Assembly (NCBI RefSeq): GCF_947503125.1
Contig: NZ_CANNCR010000002.1
Coordinates: forward strand, 1 to 64,000
Direction of reading: 5' to 3'
DNA from: an uncultured Metabacillus sp.
GTDB taxonomy: Bacteria; Bacillota; Bacilli; Bacillales; Bacillaceae
DNA: 64,000 nucleotides
Part shown: positions 8,912 through 17,767 of the stretch, piece after piece
Layout: each line of letters begins with the position of its first letter
Position numbering within the stretch: the first letter of the stretch is position 1
Translations under genes and position numbers: made by a program
Notes under the pieces: model-generated
Seen by the model: the letters and a program-made list of their open reading frames with translations, nothing else
Told to the model about the DNA's origin: nothing
Database searches by the model: none

Positions 8912-10093
8912 GTGAAAAAGGGACGAGGTTGGAAACTATTTTGTTCAGTTCTTTTGTTGATTGTCTTTGCACTGAGTATTTCGGCACCTCCTCAAGTACA
9001 AGCATCACAAGCTGAACCAAAGAAATATCAATTTGACTTTGGTGATGGCCCTGTTGAAAAGGGATATACAGGAGTTAGCGCAACAGATCGTTATAATGAG
9101 AAACAGGGATATGGATTTAATACACCTAAAAACATGCAAAATGTTGACGCGAGTGGGATAGGAGTAGCTAGTGATGCAGTTGAATTTTTAACGTTTGGCA
9201 CGAAAAGTACGAACACGTTTAATGTCGATCTGCCAAATGGGCTTTACGAGGTAACTGTAACTCTTGGAAATACTGCAAGAGCAAGTGTAGCGGCTGAAGG
9301 TGTCTTTCAAGTTATCAATATGACCGGAAACGGGGCAACAGATACATTCCAAATTCCTATTACCGATCATCAATTAAACCTGCTTGTGACAGAAGGGAAA
9401 GTTGGAACAAAGTTTACTCTCAGTGCCCTGAAAATCAAAAAACTATCAAAACATCCTATTCCCAATCCTACTATTTATATAGGGGGAGATTCAACTGTTT
9501 GCAACTACTACCCTTTAGTAAACAGTGTTCAAGCTGGATGGGGTCAGCTATTGCCTGAATTTGTTGATACTCAAAACTACCAGGTTAGGAATATGGCATC
9601 AGGTGGTCAAATTGCCAGAGGCTTTCGAGATGATGGTCAACTAGAAGCTATTTTGAAGTATATTAAACCAGGTGATTATTTTCTTTTGCAATTAGGAATT
9701 AATGACACAAATCCAAAGAACAATACAACCGAAGCAGAGTTTAAAGAGATTATGCGGGACATGGTTAGACAGGTTAAGGAAACAGGAGCAACGGTTGTTT
9801 TATCAACACCACAGGGAAGAGCGACTGATTTTAACGCGGAAAATATTCACAACTCAGAAAATAGATGGTATAGACATTCCATTCTTGCATTAGCTAAGGA
9901 GGAAGGTGTTCCATTGGTCGATCTAAATGTCCTAAGTTCCCAATACTTTACATCAATTGGGCCTGAAGCGACAAAAAGTCTTTATATGACGGGTGACAGC
10001 TTACACCCTAACCGTGAAGGAGCAAGACAGCTTGCTCAAATTGTCGCCGAAGATTTAAAAAGACAAGGTTATAACGCTTTTATCGTTGATTAA
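8912..10093 (+). CDS. Secreted rhamnogalacturonan acetylesterase (SGNH hydrolase, CE12, YesT/RhgT-like)
   Basis: Removes acetyl esters from the rhamnogalacturonan backbone so that lyases can act. The roughly 393-residue product has a signal peptide (hydrophobic core ending at VQAS), an N-terminal beta-sandwich of about 120 residues starting FDFGDGPVEKGY, and an SGNH domain with GGDST (block I serine), MASGGQ (block II), LQLGINDTNP (block III) and DSLHPN (block V Asp/His). I prefer the GTG at 8912 because GAGGGAGG lies 8 bases before it; the frame opens at another GTG (8894). It follows the lyase remnant closely, as in Bacillus yes clusters. Confidence 0.88.
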   Translation: MKKGRGWKLFCSVLLLIVFALSISAPPQVQASQAEPKKYQFDFGDGPVEKGYTGVSATDRYNEKQGYGFNTPKNMQNVDASGIGVASDAVEFLTFGTKSTNTFNVDLPNGLYEVTVTLGNTARASVAAEGVFQVINMTGNGATDTFQIPITDHQLNLLVTEGKVGTKFTLSALKIKKLSKHPIPNPTIYIGGDSTVCNYYPLVNSVQAGWGQLLPEFVDTQNYQVRNMASGGQIARGFRDDGQLEAILKYIKPGDYFLLQLGINDTNPKNNTTEAEFKEIMRDMVRQVKETGATVVLSTPQGRATDFNAENIHNSENRWYRHSILALAKEEGVPLVDLNVLSSQYFTSIGPEATKSLYMTGDSLHPNREGARQLAQIVAEDLKRQGYNAFIVD

Positions 10094-10131
10094 GGATAAT
10101 TAGAAAATAAATAAAAGAAGAGGCTTTCTCT

Positions 10132-10193
10132 AAAGGGTCCGTTTCCTCCAACATATATCTAAATATTTGTTAGAGGGGACTGACCCTTTTATT
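10132..10193 (+). terminator. Terminator after the acetylesterase gene
   Basis: A long imperfect hairpin: AAAGGGTC and TTCCTC on the left pair with GAGG and TGACCCTTT on the right, ending in TTTTATT. It closes the first carbohydrate region. Confidence 0.7.
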
Positions 10194-10309
10194 GTTAGTC
10201 GCTTTTTTCTTGTAATTTCTTCGGAAAAAATTTCTGTTTAAATAGTAATGTAATCCGAGAATAACTATAGTAAAATAGTCATTAATCGTCAATATTCAAG
10301 GAGAGTATT

Positions 10310-11944
10310 ATGGCTAATAAAATAAAATGGCTATTGGTATATATCGTATTCAGCTTTATATGGATTATTGTGACGGATAATTTAATTGTTTTTATTAATA
10401 TTCCTACTGACATTCATTTAATTTTTCAAAATATGAAAGGGATCCTATTTGTCATCTTTACAAGTATCTTTTTCTATTATTTAATCCTGAAAAAAGAGGC
10501 CTATGAAAAAGAAAAGGAAGAAAAGAATAAGTTACACATCTTAATCAATTGCATGGTTGATTTTGTTAATTTTAAAGATGGTGAAGGAAGATGGACAAAG
10601 GCAAATGAGTTTGCGTTAAAGCTGTTTAATATTGAACATGTTGATTATAAGGGAAAAAAAGATTCAGATCTAGCTAAATATAGCGAATTTTTTCGTGATG
10701 CGTTAAGATATTGTGAAATATCTGATGAAGAAGCTTGGTTAAAAGGTGAGGTTAGCCGTTGTATCGAAGAAATCAAGATGCCTGATGGAACAATGAAAAC
10801 GTTTGATACAATCAAGATTCCAATATTTGATGATGAAACCGGATCTAGAAAAGAGCTTGTCGTTATGGGACGAGATGTAACAGATAGAATTGCGGCTGAA
10901 AGAAAACTTGCTGAGAGTGAACAAAGATATAAGTCATTATTTGAATTTAACCCAGCATTAGTGTATATGATTGACTTAAAAGGTAGGCTAACAAATGTCA
11001 ATGATCATTTTTTTAAATACACAGGATATGAAAAGGATGCTTATTTACAAAAATCAATCCTATCCCTAATCGCTGATCATGACCGTTCACGGGTTCATGA
11101 AGCTTATCTAAATGTGATAAGGGAAAATAAACCTTGGATCAATGAAGAAATAGAAATGGTCTCCAAAGACAAATTAAAGAAAATGTTGCGTTGTACGGCT
11201 GTTCCGATGATCATTAATGATGAGACAGTTGGAGTAATTGGCTATGCGGTCGATATTACGAAAGAAAAAGAAACAGAGGAGCTTCTTCTAAAAACAGAAA
11301 AACTATCAGTAATAGGTGAATTGGCTGCAAGTGTTGCCCATGAAATTAGAAATCCATTAACATCATTAAAAGGATTTGTACAAATTCTGCAAACATCCAG
11401 CAAAGAGAATCAGATGTATTATAACATTATGCTTGATGAACTAGAGAGAATTAATATTATAGCAAGTGAGCTCTTGGTTTTAGCCAAGCCCCAACAAATA
11501 CAATTTCAGAAGCGTAATATTAATGAACTATTAACGAATGTCAAATCATTATTAGAATCTGAGGCAAATTTATACGGTGCTGAGCTAGAAGTCATAACCA
11601 ACGAACAGCTGCCGCTTATTGATTGTGAACCAAATCAACTAAAACAACTATTTATCAATATTATTAAAAATTCAATTGAAGCCTCTTCAAATAAAATTAT
11701 AGTGAATGTTGAAAGATTTGATAAAGAACATATTTGCATTCGGTTTACAGATAATGGGTGTGGGATAGATCAAGAAAGATTAAAACATCTTGGTGAGCCT
11801 TTTTATTCGATGAAAGAAAAAGGTACAGGCTTAGGATTAACGGTTAGTTATCGAATTGTTGAATTTCATAAAGGAAAGATTGATTTTAAAAGTAAAGTGA
11901 ATGAAGGAACAACCGTTAGTCTTTTCCTGCCTATAAAAAAATAA
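10310..11944 (+). CDS. PAS-domain sensor histidine kinase (sporulation-kinase type)
   Basis: A membrane kinase that autophosphorylates a histidine and passes phosphate to a response regulator or phosphorelay protein. The 544-residue protein has two N-terminal membrane helices (about residues 5-27 and 43-62), two PAS domains (about 75-200 and 205-330), a HisKA domain with H-box SVAHEIRNPLTSLKG, and an ATPase domain with N-box IIKNSIEAS, DNGCGI and GTGLGL. No response regulator gene is adjacent, which fits the orphan KinA/KinE-type kinases that feed the sporulation phosphorelay. The specific signal cannot be read from sequence. It is flanked by terminators, so it is a single-gene unit. Confidence 0.88.
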   Translation: MANKIKWLLVYIVFSFIWIIVTDNLIVFINIPTDIHLIFQNMKGILFVIFTSIFFYYLILKKEAYEKEKEEKNKLHILINCMVDFVNFKDGEGRWTKANEFALKLFNIEHVDYKGKKDSDLAKYSEFFRDALRYCEISDEEAWLKGEVSRCIEEIKMPDGTMKTFDTIKIPIFDDETGSRKELVVMGRDVTDRIAAERKLAESEQRYKSLFEFNPALVYMIDLKGRLTNVNDHFFKYTGYEKDAYLQKSILSLIADHDRSRVHEAYLNVIRENKPWINEEIEMVSKDKLKKMLRCTAVPMIINDETVGVIGYAVDITKEKETEELLLKTEKLSVIGELAASVAHEIRNPLTSLKGFVQILQTSSKENQMYYNIMLDELERINIIASELLVLAKPQQIQFQKRNINELLTNVKSLLESEANLYGAELEVITNEQLPLIDCEPNQLKQLFINIIKNSIEASSNKIIVNVERFDKEHICIRFTDNGCGIDQERLKHLGEPFYSMKEKGTGLGLTVSYRIVEFHKGKIDFKSKVNEGTTVSLFLPIKK

Positions 11945-11947
11945 AAA

Positions 11948-11998
11948 AGCTGTCTCAAATAAAGGGCTCCAACTCCCTGTTATGAGACAGTTTTTATT
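11948..11998 (+). terminator. Terminator after the sensor kinase gene
   Basis: CTGTCTCA pairs with TGAGACAG, with an inner AGGG/CCCT stem, followed by TTTTTATTTT. Confidence 0.85.
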
Positions 11999-12093
11999 TT
12001 TAGGATAATCCTAGGGGTAAAAAGACAAACACCATTAGACGCATCAGTCGTATAGTATATAAGTGGTAACTTACGTAAAGGAGCTGCTTAAAC

Positions 12094-12504
12094 GTGTATC
12101 CATATCATTGTCAACCTATGTATCACCCTGTATATCATGTATATGGTTATCCTGTTAGCCAATTCAATATGTCTTCGTTAACTACCAATTATCAATATGT
12201 AAGTAGACAATATCCTGATGTTGATCCTACATTATTTGAGCAATCAGCGAAATCAATGCAAAAATTAATAAGAGAAGCAAGTTTGGTTTTAGATAAATTT
12301 GCCCAGTCAAAGCCATTTGCTCAAAAGATTATGTATGCAGCTCAGCAATCAAATAAAAAGGAAGTTGAACGATTGATTAAGTCAACAGGGATAAAATCCA
12401 AGGTGGAGACCTCATTTAACCCAGATGGCATTAATCTTAAACTTTCTTCACAGGTTGGGGGCGCAGATTGCTGTCATCTAACAATTGCTCTTAGATGGAT
12501 GTAA
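12094..12504 (+). CDS. Conserved hypothetical protein with a Tyr/His/Pro-rich N-terminus
   Basis: A 136-residue protein of unknown function. The first 25 residues are rich in Tyr, His and Pro (YPYHCQPMYHPVYHVYGYP), a composition common in spore-coat-associated proteins. Residues 40-110 are predicted helical and charged, and the last 25 contain a GGADCCH stretch. GTG start after AAAGGAGCTG. It stands alone downstream of the kinase terminator. A spore-coat link is only a composition-based guess. Confidence 0.7.
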   Translation: MYPYHCQPMYHPVYHVYGYPVSQFNMSSLTTNYQYVSRQYPDVDPTLFEQSAKSMQKLIREASLVLDKFAQSKPFAQKIMYAAQQSNKKEVERLIKSTGIKSKVETSFNPDGINLKLSSQVGGADCCHLTIALRWM

Positions 12505-12596
12505 GAAAAAACGCTACTAAATTGATTACTGAGCTAGTAATATCTCATATTTTTTAATGGTACCTTGCCCATGTTTGTAAACTTCTTTACAACCAG

Positions 12597-13021
12597 GAAT
12601 CTCTAAATAGCTCCTTAGATCTTGAATTAAAGAAAGGCACACAAGAGCTATTTCCGATCCTTGAAATTGATTTAGATCATTTCGGACAAGTATTTCAAAA
12701 TTTACTATCAAATGCGATAAAGCATACGAGCACCGGTGGTATCAAATTGCAATTAGAAGTAGAGAAAAAGTCGGTGCTAATTTCTTGTAAGGATACTGGA
12801 GGTGGGATCGCAAAGGAAGACCTTCCGTTCATTTTTGAACGACACTTTACCAAATCCCATCATCCTTCCGTAAGAGGTCATGGATTAAGCCAATCAATAT
12901 GCCGGGAATTTATTAAAAGGCACAATGGTGAAATCTGGGCAGAAATGAAGTAGGAAAAGGGACCATTATTTTTATTCAGCTTCCCATTGTACCGATAGAG
13001 GAAGAATTATTACTTAATTAA
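12597..13021 (+). pseudogene. Decayed C-terminal ATPase domain of a sensor histidine kinase
   Basis: Translation gives a recognisable HATPase domain: N-box QNLLSNAIKHTS, G1 box KDTGGGI, F box FIFERHF and a degraded G2 box (GHGLSQSI in place of GxGLGLSI). A stop at 12951-12953 interrupts the frame, and the matching C-terminal end (GTIIFIQLPIV) continues in another frame to a stop at 13019-13021, so at least one frameshift lies near 12945. The dimerisation and sensor parts are absent and there is no start or ribosome site. It is too diverged from the intact kinase just upstream to be a fresh duplication. Confidence 0.75.
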
Positions 13022-13395
13022 CCGTAAGAACATGATGTTGCCTTCTTGGAGAATGATCCTTGAAGGCTTTTTAATGAAAAGATTTTACAGTTTCCGGCTA
13101 TCAAATTTAAAAAGTCAAGTAGGAAGTCCCATCAACAATACAAACTGATAGCCATCATTGATAAGAAGACGTCAATTTTGTTTTGTTCTTTATCTAAGAA
13201 GGAATAATAAGGAATCGAAGCGAAGTTGTGAAGAGAACTTTACTCTATGCAATAGTTTTAAAAAAACAGAACATGCTTTCGTCACACTTCAAGGGTAAAT
13301 CGTTTTATTGTCATAAGTAAGTTGAAAAAAAGTAAATTTATATAAAAAGTAAGCTAATTTGTTTATAAATTTGTATTCGAGCGGGGGGCGGAGAA
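13022..13395. other. Intergenic region without a recognisable gene
   Basis: I find no open frame with a ribosome site. The last 70 bases are AT-rich and probably hold the promoter of the following regulator, but I cannot pick out a confident -35/-10 pair. Confidence 0.5.
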
Positions 13396-15669
13396 GTGAT
13401 AAAAAGGAAAAAATTTTATTGGAAGTTGTTTGTATGTATGATGGCGGTTATCTTTGTTTATACAGCTGCATTATCGTTTGTTTATTATATAAAAAACCGG
13501 GAGTTTACGAATTATGAGTTGGAGCAGAGTCAGAAAGAGCTATTAAAACAGGTGAAGGAAAAAGTCGATCATCGTTTAATGGTGGCATTGAGTGGGATTA
13601 ACCAGCTAAAATCTTCAAAAGCGTTTGAGAATTTCAGTCAAAACACGAATGAAAAACTGGAACATTATTATGTTACTGAATTGTATAAAGAACTGCAGAA
13701 AAATTCAAATGCTTTTAGTCAGTTTGAGTATAAGCTAGGTGTGATGAAAACAGATAAAGATATGATTGTGACACCTGACATGACAATTAACCAAGAACGA
13801 TACTTTCAACAGCTCGGACTTAATAAAGAAGAAAATGAACAGGTAGCTAGCTACTTAAAGGGAAAAAACAATAGCTTTGGACAGTATAAATTATTTTCAC
13901 TTATGAATCCACAGAAAGATAATCTATATATTACCCTTTTGAAAAAAGAGTGGATCGCTGAAGGCAAAAATGTAGTCTTTTTTCTTTCTTTCTATACGAA
14001 AAACCTGTACCCTGCTTTACATTCAGTTGATCAAGGAGGATTTGCTCTAGTAGAAGGGAAACGTATTTTAAGTCATCGAACTACTTTTCATGATCTTTCG
14101 ATTACTGATGTCTTGAATCAGGATAAATTAAAACAGCTGGAATCTTCTCAGGAAAAGCTTGTCACATATCAAAAAATAACAGCTTCGGATTATCAGATCA
14201 AATCCTTAACCTCAGAAGTGTTAAAAGATTGGCAGTATCTTTATATTACCCCTAAACATGTGACTGAAACATCTTTTGCCGGCCATCTTATCGATTCTCT
14301 GCCTGTTTATTTACTTTTTTTATTAGCAGGGCTAGTACTTCAAGTTGTGTTCGTGAATTATACGTATCAGCCTGTAAAAAAAGTACTTCAAGTATTAAAA
14401 GATGAAGAAGATAGCATCGAAGGAGATGAGTTTGCCTTTATTCAGAAAATAACGACGAATATGAAAAAAATGAACGAAAGGCTGCTTTCAACGATTGATC
14501 AGCACCAGATGCCATTGAAACAAAAATTTATGAAAGACTTGCTTCTTGGATTAGTCGAGAAAGAGGAAGTGAAGGAAAAATTAGAATTTTTCGGTCTTAC
14601 CAAGCTTAAACAAGGAAGGGTAATCCTTTTTGAATTCACCCACTATAAGGATTGGGAAGAATCGGTTACACGTGAAGGGATTCTCACAATCAAGCTTCAG
14701 CTACTAACCTATTTAAAAGAACATATCGAAAAGAACATCTCTTATGAAATGATCGAAATGGAAGCCGAGAAACTCGCAATCTTAACAAGTGAAACAAATT
14801 TGCAGAACATACGGAATTGGATAAATTCATTTAATAAGGGATTAGATGAACGCTTACTCTCTACAATGTTTATTGCAATCAGCGAACCATTAGCATCACT
14901 TTATCATTTCGAAAAAGGATATAAGCAGGCAAGAAATTTGCTTGAATACAGGTATGCAATTGAACGAAAAAACATTGTGACAACTGAAGATATCGAATGT
15001 TTTGAGCAAAAGAGCTACTATTACCCCCTTGAGATGGAGAAAGAATTGATTAATTTTAGTTGCAGAGGCCAGAAGGAGAAGGCCATGTCCATTTTAAAAA
15101 CCGTCTTAAACGATAATCTATATGTTAGACAGCTTGATGAATATGCACTCCGAAGCCTTGTATTTGAATTGCTTGCCACGTTTCATCGAATTTTATCGCA
15201 GACGAATCAGGCAGAAAAGACAATCTTTGGCGAAGATGAAACCTTTTATCAAAGACTTCAACATATTCGTGGTAAAGAAAAGGTTGAGCAAACGATCACA
15301 AGTTTATTCGATGAGCTACTTGAAAACATCCAAGTACAAACAAATAAGACAGATTTATCAGTAGCTGATCAATTGATGAACTTTATCCATGAAAATTTTC
15401 AAAGGGATCTTTCTCTTTCTGATTTAGCTGAGCATTTTAATTTAACATCGAGTTATGTGAGCAGAGTTTTTAAGGAGCAAACCGGAGAAAATTTTAAAGA
15501 ATATTTAAATATGTACAGAGTGGAAAAAGCAAAAGAGATTTTGTCAGCGCAAGATGTGAAAATTAATCAAGTGGCGAGCATGGTCGGGTTTAACAATGTC
15601 AATACGTTTATCCGAACCTTTAAAAAATATGTTGGACTTTCTCCAGGTCAATATGAGAAATCATCTTAA
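13396..15669 (+). CDS. Membrane-anchored AraC-family regulator (YtdP/YesN type)
   Basis: Second large transmembrane AraC regulator of the window, 757 residues. It has an N-terminal membrane helix (about 13-32), an extracytoplasmic sensor of about 260 residues, a second helix near 300-325, a middle region, and a C-terminal AraC domain with two helix-turn-helix units (SLSDLAEHFNLTSSYVSRVFK and INQVASMVGFNNVNTFIRTFKK). GTG start after GGGCGGAG. It lies 160 bases before two permease genes, a binding-protein gene and a GH88 hydrolase gene in the same direction, and most likely activates them in response to extracellular sugar. It shares domain order with the regulator at 4078 but little obvious sequence in the sensor part. 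Confidence 0.87.
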   Translation: MIKRKKFYWKLFVCMMAVIFVYTAALSFVYYIKNREFTNYELEQSQKELLKQVKEKVDHRLMVALSGINQLKSSKAFENFSQNTNEKLEHYYVTELYKELQKNSNAFSQFEYKLGVMKTDKDMIVTPDMTINQERYFQQLGLNKEENEQVASYLKGKNNSFGQYKLFSLMNPQKDNLYITLLKKEWIAEGKNVVFFLSFYTKNLYPALHSVDQGGFALVEGKRILSHRTTFHDLSITDVLNQDKLKQLESSQEKLVTYQKITASDYQIKSLTSEVLKDWQYLYITPKHVTETSFAGHLIDSLPVYLLFLLAGLVLQVVFVNYTYQPVKKVLQVLKDEEDSIEGDEFAFIQKITTNMKKMNERLLSTIDQHQMPLKQKFMKDLLLGLVEKEEVKEKLEFFGLTKLKQGRVILFEFTHYKDWEESVTREGILTIKLQLLTYLKEHIEKNISYEMIEMEAEKLAILTSETNLQNIRNWINSFNKGLDERLLSTMFIAISEPLASLYHFEKGYKQARNLLEYRYAIERKNIVTTEDIECFEQKSYYYPLEMEKELINFSCRGQKEKAMSILKTVLNDNLYVRQLDEYALRSLVFELLATFHRILSQTNQAEKTIFGEDETFYQRLQHIRGKEKVEQTITSLFDELLENIQVQTNKTDLSVADQLMNFIHENFQRDLSLSDLAEHFNLTSSYVSRVFKEQTGENFKEYLNMYRVEKAKEILSAQDVKINQVASMVGFNNVNTFIRTFKKYVGLSPGQYEKSS

Positions 15670-15832
15670 TGGATCGATACTTTTTGTGATCCATCTACAT
15701 TTCTTATGATTGAGTAAAAAAAGGAGATATATACAAAAAACTGGTGATAGTAAACTGGGCTATGAGCGAGTAAAGTGGGGGTAACCGAACGAATCAGTCA
15801 GCATGATGATAAAAAAGAAAAGGAGGAAAGGC

Positions 15833-16813
15833 ATGAATGGACAAATTCAATCTGAAGAGAAAAAACAAATCCCCCAAATTACACAAAAGATAGGTGTTTC
15901 ACACCTGCAGAGAATTAAAAAAACAATCAGCCGAGATAAATATTTGTACTTACTGCTGATTCCGTTTATTGCATGGTACATTCTTTTCTTATACCGTCCA
16001 ATGTATGGACTTCAGATTGCGTTTAAAGATTATAGTATTTTTCAAGGAATTGAAGCTAGTCCATGGGTTGGCTTTCAAAATTTTGTGCAATTCTTTGAAA
16101 GCGATTACTTTTTTAGAACGTTAAAAAACACCGTCCTCATTAGTTTATACACCTTGGTATTTGCCTTTCCGGCACCGATTATTTTGGCGCTTCTGTTTAA
16201 TGAAATTAAGTCGGCAACCTACAGAAAGTTTACTCAGACAGCAACATATCTTCCTTATTTCATTTCAATCGTTGTTGTAGCAGGGATTGTTACCAATTTT
16301 CTCTCACCAACAAACGGACTTGTTAATATCATCATTGAAAAATTAGGAGGAGAAAAGATTTATTTTTTAACCAATCCAGAATATTTCCGATCGATCTTTA
16401 TCGGGATGAACATTTGGAAGGATGTCGGGTTCAATGCAATTATTTATATCGCGGCAATCAGCGGAATCAATCCTCAGTTGTATGAAGCAGCTAAAATGGA
16501 TGGGGCAAATCGCTGGAAACAAATGTGGCATGTCACTTTGCCAGGAATTATCCCGACGATTTTGATCTTATTCATCTTGAACATCGGAAGCTTCCTGGAG
16601 GTTGGGTACGAAGCCATTATTCTGCTCTATCAACCGGCAACATATGAGACAGCGGATGTTATAAATACTTATGTATACCGGGCGGGCTTGCAAGGAGCAA
16701 ACTATGAGCTCGGAGCAGCAGCAGGCTTGTTCAACGCTATTGTTGGATTAGTGCTTGTCGTCACAGTGAACAAAATTACGAAAAAATTCAGTGAGAGCGG
16801 AGGTTTGTGGTAA
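15833..16813 (+). CDS. Sugar ABC transporter permease (LplB family)
   Basis: First permease of the second importer, 326 residues, about six membrane helices, EAA loop EAAKMDGANRWKQMWHVTLP. I place the start at ATG 15833, seven bases after AAGGAGG; the frame is open from 15803 without a ribosome site. Its stop codon directly abuts the ATG of the next permease gene, so the two should be translationally coupled. Confidence 0.92.
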   Translation: MNGQIQSEEKKQIPQITQKIGVSHLQRIKKTISRDKYLYLLLIPFIAWYILFLYRPMYGLQIAFKDYSIFQGIEASPWVGFQNFVQFFESDYFFRTLKNTVLISLYTLVFAFPAPIILALLFNEIKSATYRKFTQTATYLPYFISIVVVAGIVTNFLSPTNGLVNIIIEKLGGEKIYFLTNPEYFRSIFIGMNIWKDVGFNAIIYIAAISGINPQLYEAAKMDGANRWKQMWHVTLPGIIPTILILFILNIGSFLEVGYEAIILLYQPATYETADVINTYVYRAGLQGANYELGAAAGLFNAIVGLVLVVTVNKITKKFSESGGLW

Positions 16814-17683
16814 ATGAAGAGTTATGGAAGTAAAATAGCCGATTTCATGATCTATGCTGTTGTCGGATTGATTGCCATTATCTGCATTTACCCATTCATT
16901 TATGTGCTCTCAGCTTCAATCAGCTCATCTGATGCTGTTCTTAGGGGAGATGTTCTCTTATTTCCAAAAGATATTACATTTGAAGCATACAAGCGGGTCC
17001 TAGAAGAACCCGGGATTTGGGTAGCATACGGAAATACAATCTTTTACACAGTAGTTGGAACATTGTTTAGCATGTTTGTTACGATTTGCGGAGCCTATCC
17101 GCTTTCGAGAAAACGGTTAAAAGGTCGTAGCTTTTTCGCCTTTTTTATCGCGTTCACGATGTGGTTTAATGCAGGAATCATCCCGACCTACCTGAATTTA
17201 AAAGAACTCGGACTGCTTGATACTCGAACGGCAATCATTGTAGGCTTTGCTATTTCCACGTTTTTGGTCTTTATCATGAGAAGCTTTTTTCAATCTGTTC
17301 CTGATTCTTTAGAAGAGTCAGCAAAAGTGGATGGAGCAAACGATCTTCAAATATTATGGAAAATCTTTTTACCTTTATCAAAACCAGCGCTTATAACAGT
17401 CGGACTCTTTTATGCGGTTAGCAGGTGGAACAGTTATTTTTGGTCAATGATTGTGTTAAATGATGAAAGCAAAATTCCGCTTCAGGTGCTATTGAAAAAA
17501 TTGGTTGTAGATATGAGTGTAAAGGAACAAATGGCCAATTCACTTGATACAACCTCCCAATACTCAGCAGAAACCGTTATTTATGCAACGATCATTGTGT
17601 CAATCATTCCGATTGTCTTGGTCTATCCATATTTGCAAAAATATTTTGTAAAAGGAACGATGATCGGCGGGATTAAGGAGTAA
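16814..17683 (+). CDS. Carbohydrate ABC transporter permease (LplC/YtcP family)
   Basis: Partner permease, 289 residues, with six or so membrane helices and the EAA loop EESAKVDGANDLQILWKIFLP. It starts immediately after the previous stop codon; the GGAGG of its ribosome site lies inside the end of the upstream gene. An ATPase gene is missing here too, again suggesting a shared ATPase of the MsmX type. Confidence 0.92.
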   Translation: MKSYGSKIADFMIYAVVGLIAIICIYPFIYVLSASISSSDAVLRGDVLLFPKDITFEAYKRVLEEPGIWVAYGNTIFYTVVGTLFSMFVTICGAYPLSRKRLKGRSFFAFFIAFTMWFNAGIIPTYLNLKELGLLDTRTAIIVGFAISTFLVFIMRSFFQSVPDSLEESAKVDGANDLQILWKIFLPLSKPALITVGLFYAVSRWNSYFWSMIVLNDESKIPLQVLLKKLVVDMSVKEQMANSLDTTSQYSAETVIYATIIVSIIPIVLVYPYLQKYFVKGTMIGGIKE

Positions 17684-17767
17684 GTTATTAAACAACGTTT
17701 TGACGCTTATGTATTAGTTGTTATGTAAAAAAATAAAAATGAAATGAAAGTCTAAGGGGGAGTTTTC

